DNA of 57,171 bases, from NCBI GenBank assembly GCA_964348665.1, contig CAYGDP010000025.1, positions 1 to 57,171 on the forward strand, given 5' to 3'. The position numbers and the translations under genes are program-made. Of this stretch, positions 8,671 to 16,659 are shown piece after piece. The notes under the pieces were generated by a model, which was given only the letters and a program-made list of their open reading frames with translations, had not been told where the DNA came from and did not search any database. The DNA comes from CAYGDP01 sp964348665. GTDB taxonomy: Bacteria > Verrucomicrobiota > Verrucomicrobiia > Palsa-1439 > CAYGDP01. The stretch's first letter is position 1, and every line of letters starts with the position of its first letter.

Positions 8671-9398
8671 GGTTTTTTACCTCGTATGGATATTCTTAGA
8701 AGTTTTCTATCGGGGTCTGGAGAATGCGCACCGTCTCGCCCGTGAAGTACACGCCAGTTATCGATAATAAGTACAACACCGGTTTCCCAGTTGATCCTTT
8801 CCACACAGTCGAGCCAGTTGTTACTTGAAAGAACCGCTAGCGCGCACTGGCCGTCGGGAGTAATTGCTGTCATGCAGCCGGGATCGAACCGAACGAACGG
8901 GCGCATCTTCGACAAGATCGTTGAGAAGAAGGAATCTCGGCCATTTCTAACGCGAAGTGGTGTGCAATTGAGCAATGATAGCTGCGCGTTGCTAAATGGA
9001 AGTCGGCGTGTGTCCAGTAGCAATGTTCCGCGGCGTCCACTGCCGGGTGATATACACGCGAGAATCACATAGCGGCAAGGTGTTGGCCAATGAGCCGTAT
9101 CACTGTGAAGAGGAAACTCGCCCGTCGAATGTATCTTACTCAGGGAACGCGGTCTTGCAGCGGTCGCAACTGTCGGAATCAACATATCGCAAAAGTCGCC
9201 ACCTGCGCGCGTAGCCGCTAGTTCCCCAAGTTGCGCTGCAATACCAAGAAGTTCTTCACGAAAATCAGATTCAAGAGGGTGTGACAGGGCGAACAACGTC
9301 CAACCACGAGATTCCAGCACAGGCCAATCGATGGACGACTGCACGACGAGATGGTCTTCGGTATAGGCGTGCGTTGGTTGGTTGTGATGAAAATTCAT
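8667..9398 (-). CDS. TauD/TfdA-like Fe(II)/2-oxoglutarate oxygenase
   Basis: A 243-residue protein with the layout of the TauD/TfdA oxygenase family. The iron facial triad is visible: FPLHSDTAHW (His-x-Asp near residues 97-99) and a distal His in NWRVLHGRDGAH near the C-terminus. LLRISIRG follows, with an Arg placed to bind 2-oxoglutarate. These enzymes couple 2-oxoglutarate decarboxylation to hydroxylation of small molecules or modified residues. The gene overlaps the HEPN-motif gene by 4 bp and is its only evident operon partner. In this setting the substrate could be a nucleotide, tRNA or protein residue, or the partner itself, but the sequence does not say. No signal peptide, so it is cytoplasmic. 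Confidence 0.78.
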   Translation of the reverse strand: MNFHHNQPTHAYTEDHLVVQSSIDWPVLESRGWTLFALSHPLESDFREELLGIAAQLGELAATRAGGDFCDMLIPTVATAARPRSLSKIHSTGEFPLHSDTAHWPTPCRYVILACISPGSGRRGTLLLDTRRLPFSNAQLSLLNCTPLRVRNGRDSFFSTILSKMRPFVRFDPGCMTAITPDGQCALAVLSSNNWLDCVERINWETGVVLIIDNWRVLHGRDGAHSPDPDRKLLRISIRGKKP

Positions 9399-9532
9399 TG
9401 TTCCTATACGATTTTCTACAGGTGCGGAGTCTATAGCTGGGAAGATTTCTTCGCAAGTATGGACTGCGGGACGCGTGATTCAAGCATCGCAGAGTAAAAA
9501 GTGGATTTGCTCTCAACTGCGCGCCGGTTAGG

Positions 9533-11815
9533 TCAGTGGGTCAGTGTTTCAGCAGCCACCTGTCTTGCTCCCTCAATATCCAGTCGATCATGGCCGTTGG
9601 CGAAATTCAATAGGTCTTCTGGGATAAAGGGGTCAAATTTTTCGAAGGTCTTGATTTGAAAATGTGCCGCAAGTTCATCACCGCGTAAATATCCATCGGC
9701 GATGGAGCGTAAGTGTCGATGAAACTGCTCATGGTTTATTGAGGGATAGGTCAGCGAGAGTTGCCCTGGGATGCACTCCAATCCAGCAGCTTGCGCGTGC
9801 AAGAGCAGAGTGCGAAATCCCCGTGTGCCAATCCATGGAAACCATTGGACAGCCTTCGGCTTGAACAGAACGTCGGATTTGGTCAAACCAATGATCGCAG
9901 CAAATCGCCGTGCGGCTTGCAGGAGAATCTTGCTGTTTTCATCCAGGTAAGCTGGTTCGTCTTGGTCATGGAGGACTGCGCGCATTTCTCGGAAGATTCG
10001 GCTGTGGATTTCACCTCCGCTACCGCTAAAGATGGGCGGTTTACCGCCGCGCGACAGTGTGACTTCCACAACTTTCGAAATTGAGATGACTTGCTCGACC
10101 TTCCAACGTTTGCCTCCCAGGATTATGGTTTCGCCAGCGGGCGGGATGGCATCGGCAGGGAGTTTGCCGATTTCCTCTGCTCCGTATCGAATGGAAAATT
10201 CCTCATTGGCCACAAACGACGCGTAGAAGTCAAATGAGGAGGTAATCCTTTCGCCCAGAAGAGCGAGAATCAATTCTCCCTGCGGTGTCTGCTCGACCAA
10301 ATTGTTTTTGGCCAACCCGCGCAGGAGCAGGGAAAACTGGTCTGTGGATAATTGCCGAAACGAACCTCGTTGGCAGAGAATCCCATAAAGATGCGCAGCC
10401 ATCATGCCTCCGGTCTGTTTGAGGCAGCTTAGAATTTGATGAATCAACGTGCTAAGGTGCATACGATCCATGTCTGCGGGTTCAAGCCATTTAGCAATCA
10501 TCAAGCGTGCCAAGGCAATGCCTTTTAACAGGACGGGATAAAGTAAATTATCCAATTTGCTGCCTGGCTGAGGCGAGGACTCGCGAATATAGAACCGCAT
10601 AATTGCCGATTCCCCTTCCCGGCGACCGGATCGGCCTAATCGTTGCACCAAGGACGAGACACTCCAGGGCGGGTCAACCTGTCCGATTGCCCTAACCGAA
10701 CCGATATCGATTCCCATTTCCAGGGTACTGGAGCAAAGTGCGGTCGTCGCACCGGGATTCTTCAATTCTTCTTCTGCGCATTCTCGAAGCTCCTTTGAAA
10801 CCGAGCCGTGATGAACCACAAAAGGGTCAATGGGCAATCGTCGCTGCTTTACTTTTTGGTGAAGACGATCGGCAACGATTTCCAATGTTCGTTTGTCGTT
10901 GAAAAAAACAAGATTAGTAGATTGACTGAGATGGTGAAGGATGTCCTCCGCAATCTCGTCTAGCTCATCAATCTGACTGTCTTCCTGCTCCCTTGGCAAG
11001 GGAACCATCTCAAGTGTCCCTTGTTGGAAAAAGGAGGTAGCATCCATCGATTCGACCACCTGAAGGGCTTGCTTCGGGTCAAGGCGTTTACCGCCCTCCT
11101 CCTCGGATGGCAATTTTAAGTAACTCTTAATGCCAAATTTTACATTTCGTTTTCCCGCGTTGTCCTCGATGAGCTGCACGGCATCGGCGTCATCGGGCGC
11201 GAGAAACACTTTTCCATTGTCGGGATCGCCCAGTGTGGCCGAGAGCCCTACCATTCGTGGAGACCGAGAGGTTGCTGCGGAGAGACGATGGAGCAAGCTG
11301 CGGAGGTGGACACCTCGCACGTTATCCAAAAAACTGTGCAGTTCATCAATGACGACAAATTCAATGTTGCGATAAATTCGCGCGACGTGCGTGCCGTGGT
11401 TGATGAAGTTTGACTCCAGCGATTCAGGGGTAATCAACAAAATACCACTGGGCGATTCTCGAAACTTTTTCTTCTGATTTACAGGCACATCGCCATGCCA
11501 GCGATGGACAGCGATCTCCATGTGACGGCAAAGGTCTTCCAGTCGTGCGAACTGATCGTTGATCAGCGCTTTGAGCGGTCCCACATAGATAGCTTGCACA
11601 GAGGGTTGCGGATTTTGGGCGATCTTGGATATGATAGGAAGAAAAGCGGCTTCCGTCTTCCCGCCCGCCGTTTGCGCGCAAATTATAAGGTGTTTGTCTC
11701 CTTGTAGAATGGATTGAATTGCCTGGGCTTGGATTGGCCGCAACTCCTTCCAGCCCATTGACCAAATTGCCTTCTGGATGTCGGGATGCAGAAATGAAAA
11801 GGCGGCGTTGCTCAT
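9533..11815 (-). CDS. BrxHI/Lhr-like superfamily 2 helicase
   Basis: A 760-residue SF2 helicase. Visible motifs are the Q-motif region (ELRPIQAQAI near 23-32), Walker A AQTAGGKT (about 47-54), DELH (VVIDELHSFL near 155), GLSATLGDP (about 185) and motif VI QRLGRSGRREGE near 370. The DELH box and the long C-terminal region resemble Lhr-type helicases, including BrxHI of type 2 BREX (Pgl) systems. Its ATG shares one base with the TAA of the preceding ATPase gene (TAATG), the last overlap in a three-gene operon with the TerB-domain protein. It probably remodels DNA for that complex. No nuclease domain is apparent, and the full BREX gene set is absent. Confidence 0.85.
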   Translation of the reverse strand: MSNAAFSFLHPDIQKAIWSMGWKELRPIQAQAIQSILQGDKHLIICAQTAGGKTEAAFLPIISKIAQNPQPSVQAIYVGPLKALINDQFARLEDLCRHMEIAVHRWHGDVPVNQKKKFRESPSGILLITPESLESNFINHGTHVARIYRNIEFVVIDELHSFLDNVRGVHLRSLLHRLSAATSRSPRMVGLSATLGDPDNGKVFLAPDDADAVQLIEDNAGKRNVKFGIKSYLKLPSEEEGGKRLDPKQALQVVESMDATSFFQQGTLEMVPLPREQEDSQIDELDEIAEDILHHLSQSTNLVFFNDKRTLEIVADRLHQKVKQRRLPIDPFVVHHGSVSKELRECAEEELKNPGATTALCSSTLEMGIDIGSVRAIGQVDPPWSVSSLVQRLGRSGRREGESAIMRFYIRESSPQPGSKLDNLLYPVLLKGIALARLMIAKWLEPADMDRMHLSTLIHQILSCLKQTGGMMAAHLYGILCQRGSFRQLSTDQFSLLLRGLAKNNLVEQTPQGELILALLGERITSSFDFYASFVANEEFSIRYGAEEIGKLPADAIPPAGETIILGGKRWKVEQVISISKVVEVTLSRGGKPPIFSGSGGEIHSRIFREMRAVLHDQDEPAYLDENSKILLQAARRFAAIIGLTKSDVLFKPKAVQWFPWIGTRGFRTLLLHAQAAGLECIPGQLSLTYPSINHEQFHRHLRSIADGYLRGDELAAHFQIKTFEKFDPFIPEDLLNFANGHDRLDIEGARQVAAETLTH

Positions 11816-13149
11816 TAGAGCTTAAAGTTTGCCAGGTCGTTTTCTGCATCTTCGGGCGGTGGCGCGCCTTTGGCAATTTCCTCCTCGACAGAACTTGGGG
11901 TTAGAGGTTTTTGGATAAGACCATCGCCAACAAATTGCTGCCATTCTTTGCCTGGGTTTTGCTCCAATATATTAAGTAATCCCACAAACGAGCGCACCAC
12001 ATCGCGCGGCGTCTTGAAGTAGTCAGCCCCCAGGGTTTCACTTGCTCTCTTGAGAACGGCGATGAGCGCCTCATCGGGGACGATGTATTTGGCGGCATCA
12101 CCATACGCGTGAACATGGCGGATGTTACGAAGCAAAACCAAAAGGTCTTCGGGAGTAAGGCTCTGTAGGCGAAGAACGGGTCCGGTAAAATCCTTCACAC
12201 CTTGGGCGGCAAAGCGGTTTTCGGCCAATCGCGATCGAAGCGCTTCATAGCTGTAAAGACCGCGGCGTTTATCCTCCAGAAACTCGTCGGTTCCTGCCAG
12301 CAAAAACCCAAGCCCGCTGGCTGAGCCTTGTAGACAATCATTGATCATCGAAAGAATCGCTTCGTAATTGGCCTGACGAGCGCGTGCATTGGGCAAGCGA
12401 TGGGAGAGAACCACCAGCTCATCGAAGTTGACTAACATTCCCGCGTAACCAGCCTTGCGACAAAAGGCGGCCATGAGCTTGAGGCTGTCGTAAAAATTCT
12501 CGTCATCAATGATCCGCCGCACCCCAAGATCGTGGCGGGCATCTGTCTTGGTGGTGTATTCGGCACGAAGCCAGCGGAGAGCAGCGGCTTGGAGCGTATC
12601 GTTGGCCGCGACATAGCCCTCATAATACTTGGCAAGAACTTCAGCAAACTCGAATCCTCCAACAAAATCCTGGAGATTCTTCAAATCCTCATAAATCCGT
12701 TGCTTGACCTCCTCTTCATTTCCGCCTGCCGTCTTGACCTGGGTGTGAATGTTGGATATCCAGCCCTCACATAGATTGCGCAGCGCCCCGCCGTCCGGCT
12801 TGGCTTTCGTGGCTAGATTTTTCATCAATTCACAGTAAAGAGCGCGTGCCTGCCCGCCGGAGGCATGAATGCGCCGCTCCATGGTGATGTCAGCTTGGAC
12901 AACCACCAACCTCTTTTGCAGAGCAAGAGATCGCACAAGATTGAGAAAAAAGCTCTTCCCACTTCCAAACCTTCCCACCACGATCCGATACATGGCTCCT
13001 TCTTGCTCGATACGCTCCAAGTCTTGGAGAATTGCAGACACTTCTTCTTTGCGGCCAACTTGAATCAGGTGCAGTCCCAGCCGGGGCACAAGTCCAGCCT
13101 GAAGCGATTGCAGCACCGCATCTCTCTCACGACGCTTGATTTCAGCCAT
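11815..13149 (-). CDS. BrxD-like P-loop ATPase (DUF2791 family)
   Basis: A 444-residue ATPase. Walker A is VGRFGSGKSFF (about 58-68); Walker B is MLVNFDELVVL (about 239-249); a sensor-like LLAGTDEFLED follows near 286. The start (RRERDAVLQSLQAGLVPRLG) and the LIQVGRKEE segment are typical of the DUF2791/BrxD family, which occurs with Lhr-like helicases in type 2 BREX and with TerB-domain proteins elsewhere. It overlaps the upstream TerB gene by 8 bp and the downstream helicase by one base, so the three are translated together. It likely acts as a DNA-associated or signalling ATPase. The length is typical and no motif is missing. Confidence 0.85.
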   Translation of the reverse strand: MAEIKRRERDAVLQSLQAGLVPRLGLHLIQVGRKEEVSAILQDLERIEQEGAMYRIVVGRFGSGKSFFLNLVRSLALQKRLVVVQADITMERRIHASGGQARALYCELMKNLATKAKPDGGALRNLCEGWISNIHTQVKTAGGNEEEVKQRIYEDLKNLQDFVGGFEFAEVLAKYYEGYVAANDTLQAAALRWLRAEYTTKTDARHDLGVRRIIDDENFYDSLKLMAAFCRKAGYAGMLVNFDELVVLSHRLPNARARQANYEAILSMINDCLQGSASGLGFLLAGTDEFLEDKRRGLYSYEALRSRLAENRFAAQGVKDFTGPVLRLQSLTPEDLLVLLRNIRHVHAYGDAAKYIVPDEALIAVLKRASETLGADYFKTPRDVVRSFVGLLNILEQNPGKEWQQFVGDGLIQKPLTPSSVEEEIAKGAPPPEDAENDLANFKL

Positions 13150-15520
13150 TGACAGTTTCCTCCTTGGGAATCAAAGAATTATTTACCAAAATTGGCTCGT
13201 CACCTTCCAATAGAAAATCACCGAGTTCGTCGTCTGCCCATTCGTTGATCCCATCGTAGGCGCTGAGCGGCATTACGTTGAATTGCGCCGCCATCGCATC
13301 GAACTCTTTACGATATACCGTGGCGCGACTGACTAACTGTAACAGGACAGGTTTGAGCTTATTATCCAACCCCTCCATCCATGCGGGGTAACGCTCTGGG
13401 TCGGGACTCTTTGCCGATCGGTTGGTTCCACTCTCAACGGCAACTCCAGCTTCCACAATTTCCGCCTCGTCATCATCTTCGACCATGACCTCGGCGAGCA
13501 GCCCGATCACTTGAACGGTTTCCTCGGAAATTTGAGCGACTCGCTTCATGTCTATCGCAAAAGCTTCTTTCCGCACCGGTGTTTTCTCTTCTCCAGAGTC
13601 AGGTGCTCCCTCTTGAGTAACCGCCCCAACTGCGGGCAGAATCGCCTGAATGGTTTGTTCAAGGAAATCGGGGGATAACTCCATTGCCTTGAAAATGCGC
13701 CGAAGTTGACGATGCTCGTCCTTGGTCAAGAGATTGTCGGCGAGGGCAACATAGACTAGCACCTGCCCAATCATCTCCCGCTTTTCGGGCGGCACATGCT
13801 TGGTAATTTTTCGCAGCGAGCTTTTTGCGATGGAAAAATCCAGCGTCAGGAGTCTCTCAAGCACCATCAACCTCTGATGATCCGCAGCGCTTAAGGACAG
13901 GGTCTTTTCAATGAATTGGCGGAAGATATCAAGTTCGTTGGACTGCACCACTCCGTCTGCCGCCGCAATGAGCACGCAAAGTTGAAGCAAGGCCGAGGCA
14001 CCCAGACAGGCAGAAGAAGGATCATGCACTTGGGTGCCGGCAGGTTTGAATACGCCGATGGTTTGGCTGCGGACATACGCATCTGCTCCATACCGAACAT
14101 CTGGCTCGACACAAAAGCCGAGAGATTGGATGGCTTGGGCGATCTCCCGGCATTGCCCCGATGTCCACTTTTCTCGCACTGGAAGATTCAACATTTCCGC
14201 TACTTCCTGGACACCAATCAGCGCGATGCCCTCATCAAAACCGTTGCGTTCAAGAATCGAATTCCACTTTTCCGCATAGGGATGGCTATTCGGTGTGCGA
14301 AGTTCTTCTGGCAGGCTCATGTGAGCTTTTAGGGAGCGCCCATCTCCACTCGCCTTTAGTTTTGCTCGGCTGTACTGCGATAAATCTTCCACGCAGGAAT
14401 CCCAAATGGCAGCCAACGGTCTAAATTGCGATGCGATACCCAAAACATCAGGGACGGAGAGCCTAAAATTGTTGACCAATCTTCGATCATACGCAATTTG
14501 CAACAAAGACGGACTTGCAGGGCGGTACTCCACAACACGGCAATTTCTGGCGGATTTTAACATCATGCCACCGGGGAATTTATCCAGATACCGCTTCTGA
14601 AACAATGCGCGAAATTCTTCATTAACCCGTTTGACCACTGTGTTTTGCCCCATCGAAGAAAACCGCGGGGCGATCTCGTAAGCCAACTCGACAGGGAGCG
14701 GTTGCTGCAACTTGCAAACATTGGCCAGTGCCAAGGCTAATTCATCTTCTCCCATGCGCGAGTTGGGTAGGCCAGTAATCCAAGGCAAGAGTTTGGCGTA
14801 ATTTTCTTCGCCCTGTTTGTAGCTCCAAAAATGAAGCAACTGACAAACATAGCTGGGCAGTGATTTGGAACGCCCATGCGGGGCATACTCCATTAGAAGC
14901 CGCGCCAATGCCTCCAATATCGCCGGAGAATATTGTTGATCCGCTAAGAGACGACGTTCAATGCCGTAAAAAAACAGGAATACATACCCAAAATCCCGCC
15001 TGGAAGGATCGTCATCCATTCGATTTGTCGCCTGCCACGCCAAGTAAGTCGCCCGTTGGTTTGGAGAAATCAATTCGTATTGAGACCAGTAACCCAATGC
15101 CGCTTCTGCTCCTTGAACGGGATGACCAACGTGCAGTTGCGAATTGATCGCTGAAGCTTCATCGGTAGCCGGCGTGCCATCACAGATATAAAACAACCCC
15201 GTGGATAATTGGAAACCTCCAATCGTAACCGTTTCACCCGGTTCAACCCATCGCAGTGGAGACTTCTGCCTACCCCGGCCAACAGCCCGCGGTTTTGGCG
15301 ATGCTTGCAACCAATCGCTGTAGTCTGGTGCGGGTGTCTGTGGTTGGGAGACAGGGGGGACAGGGGTTTCATCCTTTGGCGTGGATTTCGCCTTCGATTT
15401 TCCCTTGCCGGTTACCGCACCAATGATCGCTCCGGCGATGCAGCCCCAGTAAAAGCCGCCTCCGCCCGCCGCGCTACCGATAAAGCCACCGATGAGCGCG
15501 ATTATTGCGATTCTCAGCAT
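13142..15520 (-). CDS. TerB_N / TerB / TerB_C domain membrane-anchored protein
   Basis: A 792-residue protein. A Gly-rich hydrophobic segment at the start (RIAIIALIGGFIGSAAGG, about residues 3-20, plus a second stretch to about 36) forms a membrane anchor. A basic linker leads to a TerB_N-like domain (GGFQLSTGLFYI onwards), a helical middle, a TerB-like domain with LCVLIAAADGVVQSNELDIF (about 515-535) whose acidic residues recall metal-binding tellurite-resistance TerB, and a TerB_C-like C-terminus (EFDAMAAQFNVMPLSAYDGI). I chose ATG 15520 because it begins exactly at the anchor; an ATG at 15646 adds 42 residues. TerB_N/TerB_C proteins are known to accompany ATPases and SF2 helicases, as here. 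It may be the membrane or metal-sensing scaffold of the complex. Confidence 0.82.
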   Translation of the reverse strand: MLRIAIIALIGGFIGSAAGGGGFYWGCIAGAIIGAVTGKGKSKAKSTPKDETPVPPVSQPQTPAPDYSDWLQASPKPRAVGRGRQKSPLRWVEPGETVTIGGFQLSTGLFYICDGTPATDEASAINSQLHVGHPVQGAEAALGYWSQYELISPNQRATYLAWQATNRMDDDPSRRDFGYVFLFFYGIERRLLADQQYSPAILEALARLLMEYAPHGRSKSLPSYVCQLLHFWSYKQGEENYAKLLPWITGLPNSRMGEDELALALANVCKLQQPLPVELAYEIAPRFSSMGQNTVVKRVNEEFRALFQKRYLDKFPGGMMLKSARNCRVVEYRPASPSLLQIAYDRRLVNNFRLSVPDVLGIASQFRPLAAIWDSCVEDLSQYSRAKLKASGDGRSLKAHMSLPEELRTPNSHPYAEKWNSILERNGFDEGIALIGVQEVAEMLNLPVREKWTSGQCREIAQAIQSLGFCVEPDVRYGADAYVRSQTIGVFKPAGTQVHDPSSACLGASALLQLCVLIAAADGVVQSNELDIFRQFIEKTLSLSAADHQRLMVLERLLTLDFSIAKSSLRKITKHVPPEKREMIGQVLVYVALADNLLTKDEHRQLRRIFKAMELSPDFLEQTIQAILPAVGAVTQEGAPDSGEEKTPVRKEAFAIDMKRVAQISEETVQVIGLLAEVMVEDDDEAEIVEAGVAVESGTNRSAKSPDPERYPAWMEGLDNKLKPVLLQLVSRATVYRKEFDAMAAQFNVMPLSAYDGINEWADDELGDFLLEGDEPILVNNSLIPKEETVNG

Positions 15521-15928
15521 GGTTTTTTGATAATTCCCGAATTGAGTTGCCCATTGTATTGCAATATCGAAAGCGTTGGCAAGCCCGCAGAACTTTTGTA
15601 TTGCCTCACAAGAAAACACGCGTTTATTTTCAGCGACTTTTATCATTCCTACCGCTCATTTCTTTCCATGATTTGCTGTTCGTTGCGTACACAATCAGAA
15701 GAACAAGGTTTTTTTCGTTGGGCATTTTCAGCGATCGAGCCTGATAATCATTCTTTGGCAGATCGGAATAATTATTCCAGGTCCTCACACCGCTTACTCC
15801 GATGCCCGCCAATCGAGCGCCATCCACGCGCCAGGCAACCTTGGATAACCAATCATGTCACCATTGCTAAATGCGTTGGCAACGCAGTGGTTGGCGTGGT
15901 GGCTGCAAAAATACTGTTCTACGGATAT
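15521..15928. promoter_or_regulatory. divergent intergenic region between the TerB operon and the recombinase side
   Basis: About 400 bp separate the TerB operon from the rightward zinc-finger gene. Short ORFs here have no motif or convincing start. The stretch nearest the TerB start is AT-rich and must hold the operon promoter, but I could not fix -35/-10 boxes. If TerB starts at 15646 instead, the gap shrinks to about 280 bp. Confidence 0.35.
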
Positions 15929-16105
15929 ATGAAAACAACCATCGAAAGACGAACCTGTCAAAACTCCGATTGCCGCCGCTCGTTTGTGCCCACACGGAAA
16001 TGGCAGCGATTCCACGACGAGAAATGTCGCTGGAAAGATTGGGATAAAAACCATCCGAGGACAAGTACTAACTGTAGCGACCTTGCCAAGCAAATGAATC
16101 AGTGA
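15929..16105 (+). CDS. small CxxxxC zinc-finger protein
   Basis: A 58-residue, strongly basic protein: RRTCQNSDCRRSFVPTRKWQ followed by FHDEKCRWKDWDK. The C-x4-C ... H/C ... C spacing with aromatic and basic residues is that of small treble-clef/zinc-knuckle proteins often found in phages and integrated elements near integrases. I chose the ATG because the C-terminal part of a much longer frame here is antisense to the TerB gene. It is the first rightward gene before the recombinase and probably belongs to the element's own module. Function unknown, perhaps DNA-binding. Confidence 0.6.
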   Translation: MKTTIERRTCQNSDCRRSFVPTRKWQRFHDEKCRWKDWDKNHPRTSTNCSDLAKQMNQ

Positions 16106-16186
16106 CTCTGGGTGGTTGTTTCGCCGATATCCCAAGTCCTTGTGGCCTTTGATCAAGCGAAACCCTCGCTCGACTCAATGCCATGG

Positions 16187-16342
16187 AAAATCGACCAATT
16201 TTTCCCTAAGTTTCTGTGGTGCAGGGATATGATTTTTCGTGGGTAATGATTCCATGGTGAATTTTCTCGAAATCAATTTACCCAATAAAAATCGACCACT
16301 TTTTTCCTAACTCCCTATGTGGCAGTAAGTTGATTCCAATGG
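16187..16342. repeat. two imperfect 38-bp direct repeats upstream of the recombinase operon
   Basis: Copies at 16187-16224 and 16287-16324 both start AAAATCGACCA, continue with a T-tract and CCTAA, and end in GCAG or GGCAG; 30 of 38 positions agree by my count. Each is followed by GATTCCATGG or GATTCCAATGG (16248-16257 and 16332-16342). The 100-bp spacing and the position between the zinc-finger gene and the recombinase operon suggest binding sites for a regulator or a recombination accessory protein. The interval 16106-16473 contains no gene. Confidence 0.6.
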
Positions 16343-16473
16343 AGGCTATATCCGATTTAGCGAATAAATAAGAATTTTTCGTGCGCACCATGCCAAATGT
16401 TTTATCCCTGCCCGACAATGCTGTTCTATGGAGTATGGGAATAATAATTGAATGTCGCGCTACCGGCAAACAT

Positions 16474-16659
16474 ATGGATAACAACTCGAAATCGTCTGAG
16501 ATTGAGTGGCTTTTTTTGGAGCTTGCTTTAGAAAGGTGTAAATCCCTAGAATTGCCGGGTCGGCAGCAAATTACCGGCCACGGGAGTATAGCTCTCCGCG
16601 AGGCACAGCAATTTGTCGAGAAACACAAAGAGTATTTGAAAGGTGGTGGGAAGGCATGA
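16474..16659 (+). CDS. small protein coupled to the recombinase
   Basis: A 61-residue protein (MDNNSKSSEIEWLFLELALE...) whose stop overlaps the recombinase ATG in an ATGA arrangement. It is acidic in the first half and basic in the second (REAQQFVEKHKEYLKGGGK), probably helical. The frame is open from an ATG at 16381, but the internal ATG at 16474 fits a compact product better. Small genes coupled to serine integrases sometimes encode recombination directionality factors or regulators; that role is inference only. Confidence 0.5.
   Translation: MDNNSKSSEIEWLFLELALERCKSLELPGRQQITGHGSIALREAQQFVEKHKEYLKGGGKA

Noticed and set aside
9533..15520. A complete type 2 BREX system
   Set aside because: Only BrxD- and BrxHI-like genes are present; the methyltransferase, phosphatase and kinase genes of BREX are missing.
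15209..16105. A 298-codon plus-strand ORF reaching the zinc-finger gene
   Set aside because: Most of it is antisense to the TerB gene. Only the last 58 codons from ATG 15929 look like a real protein.
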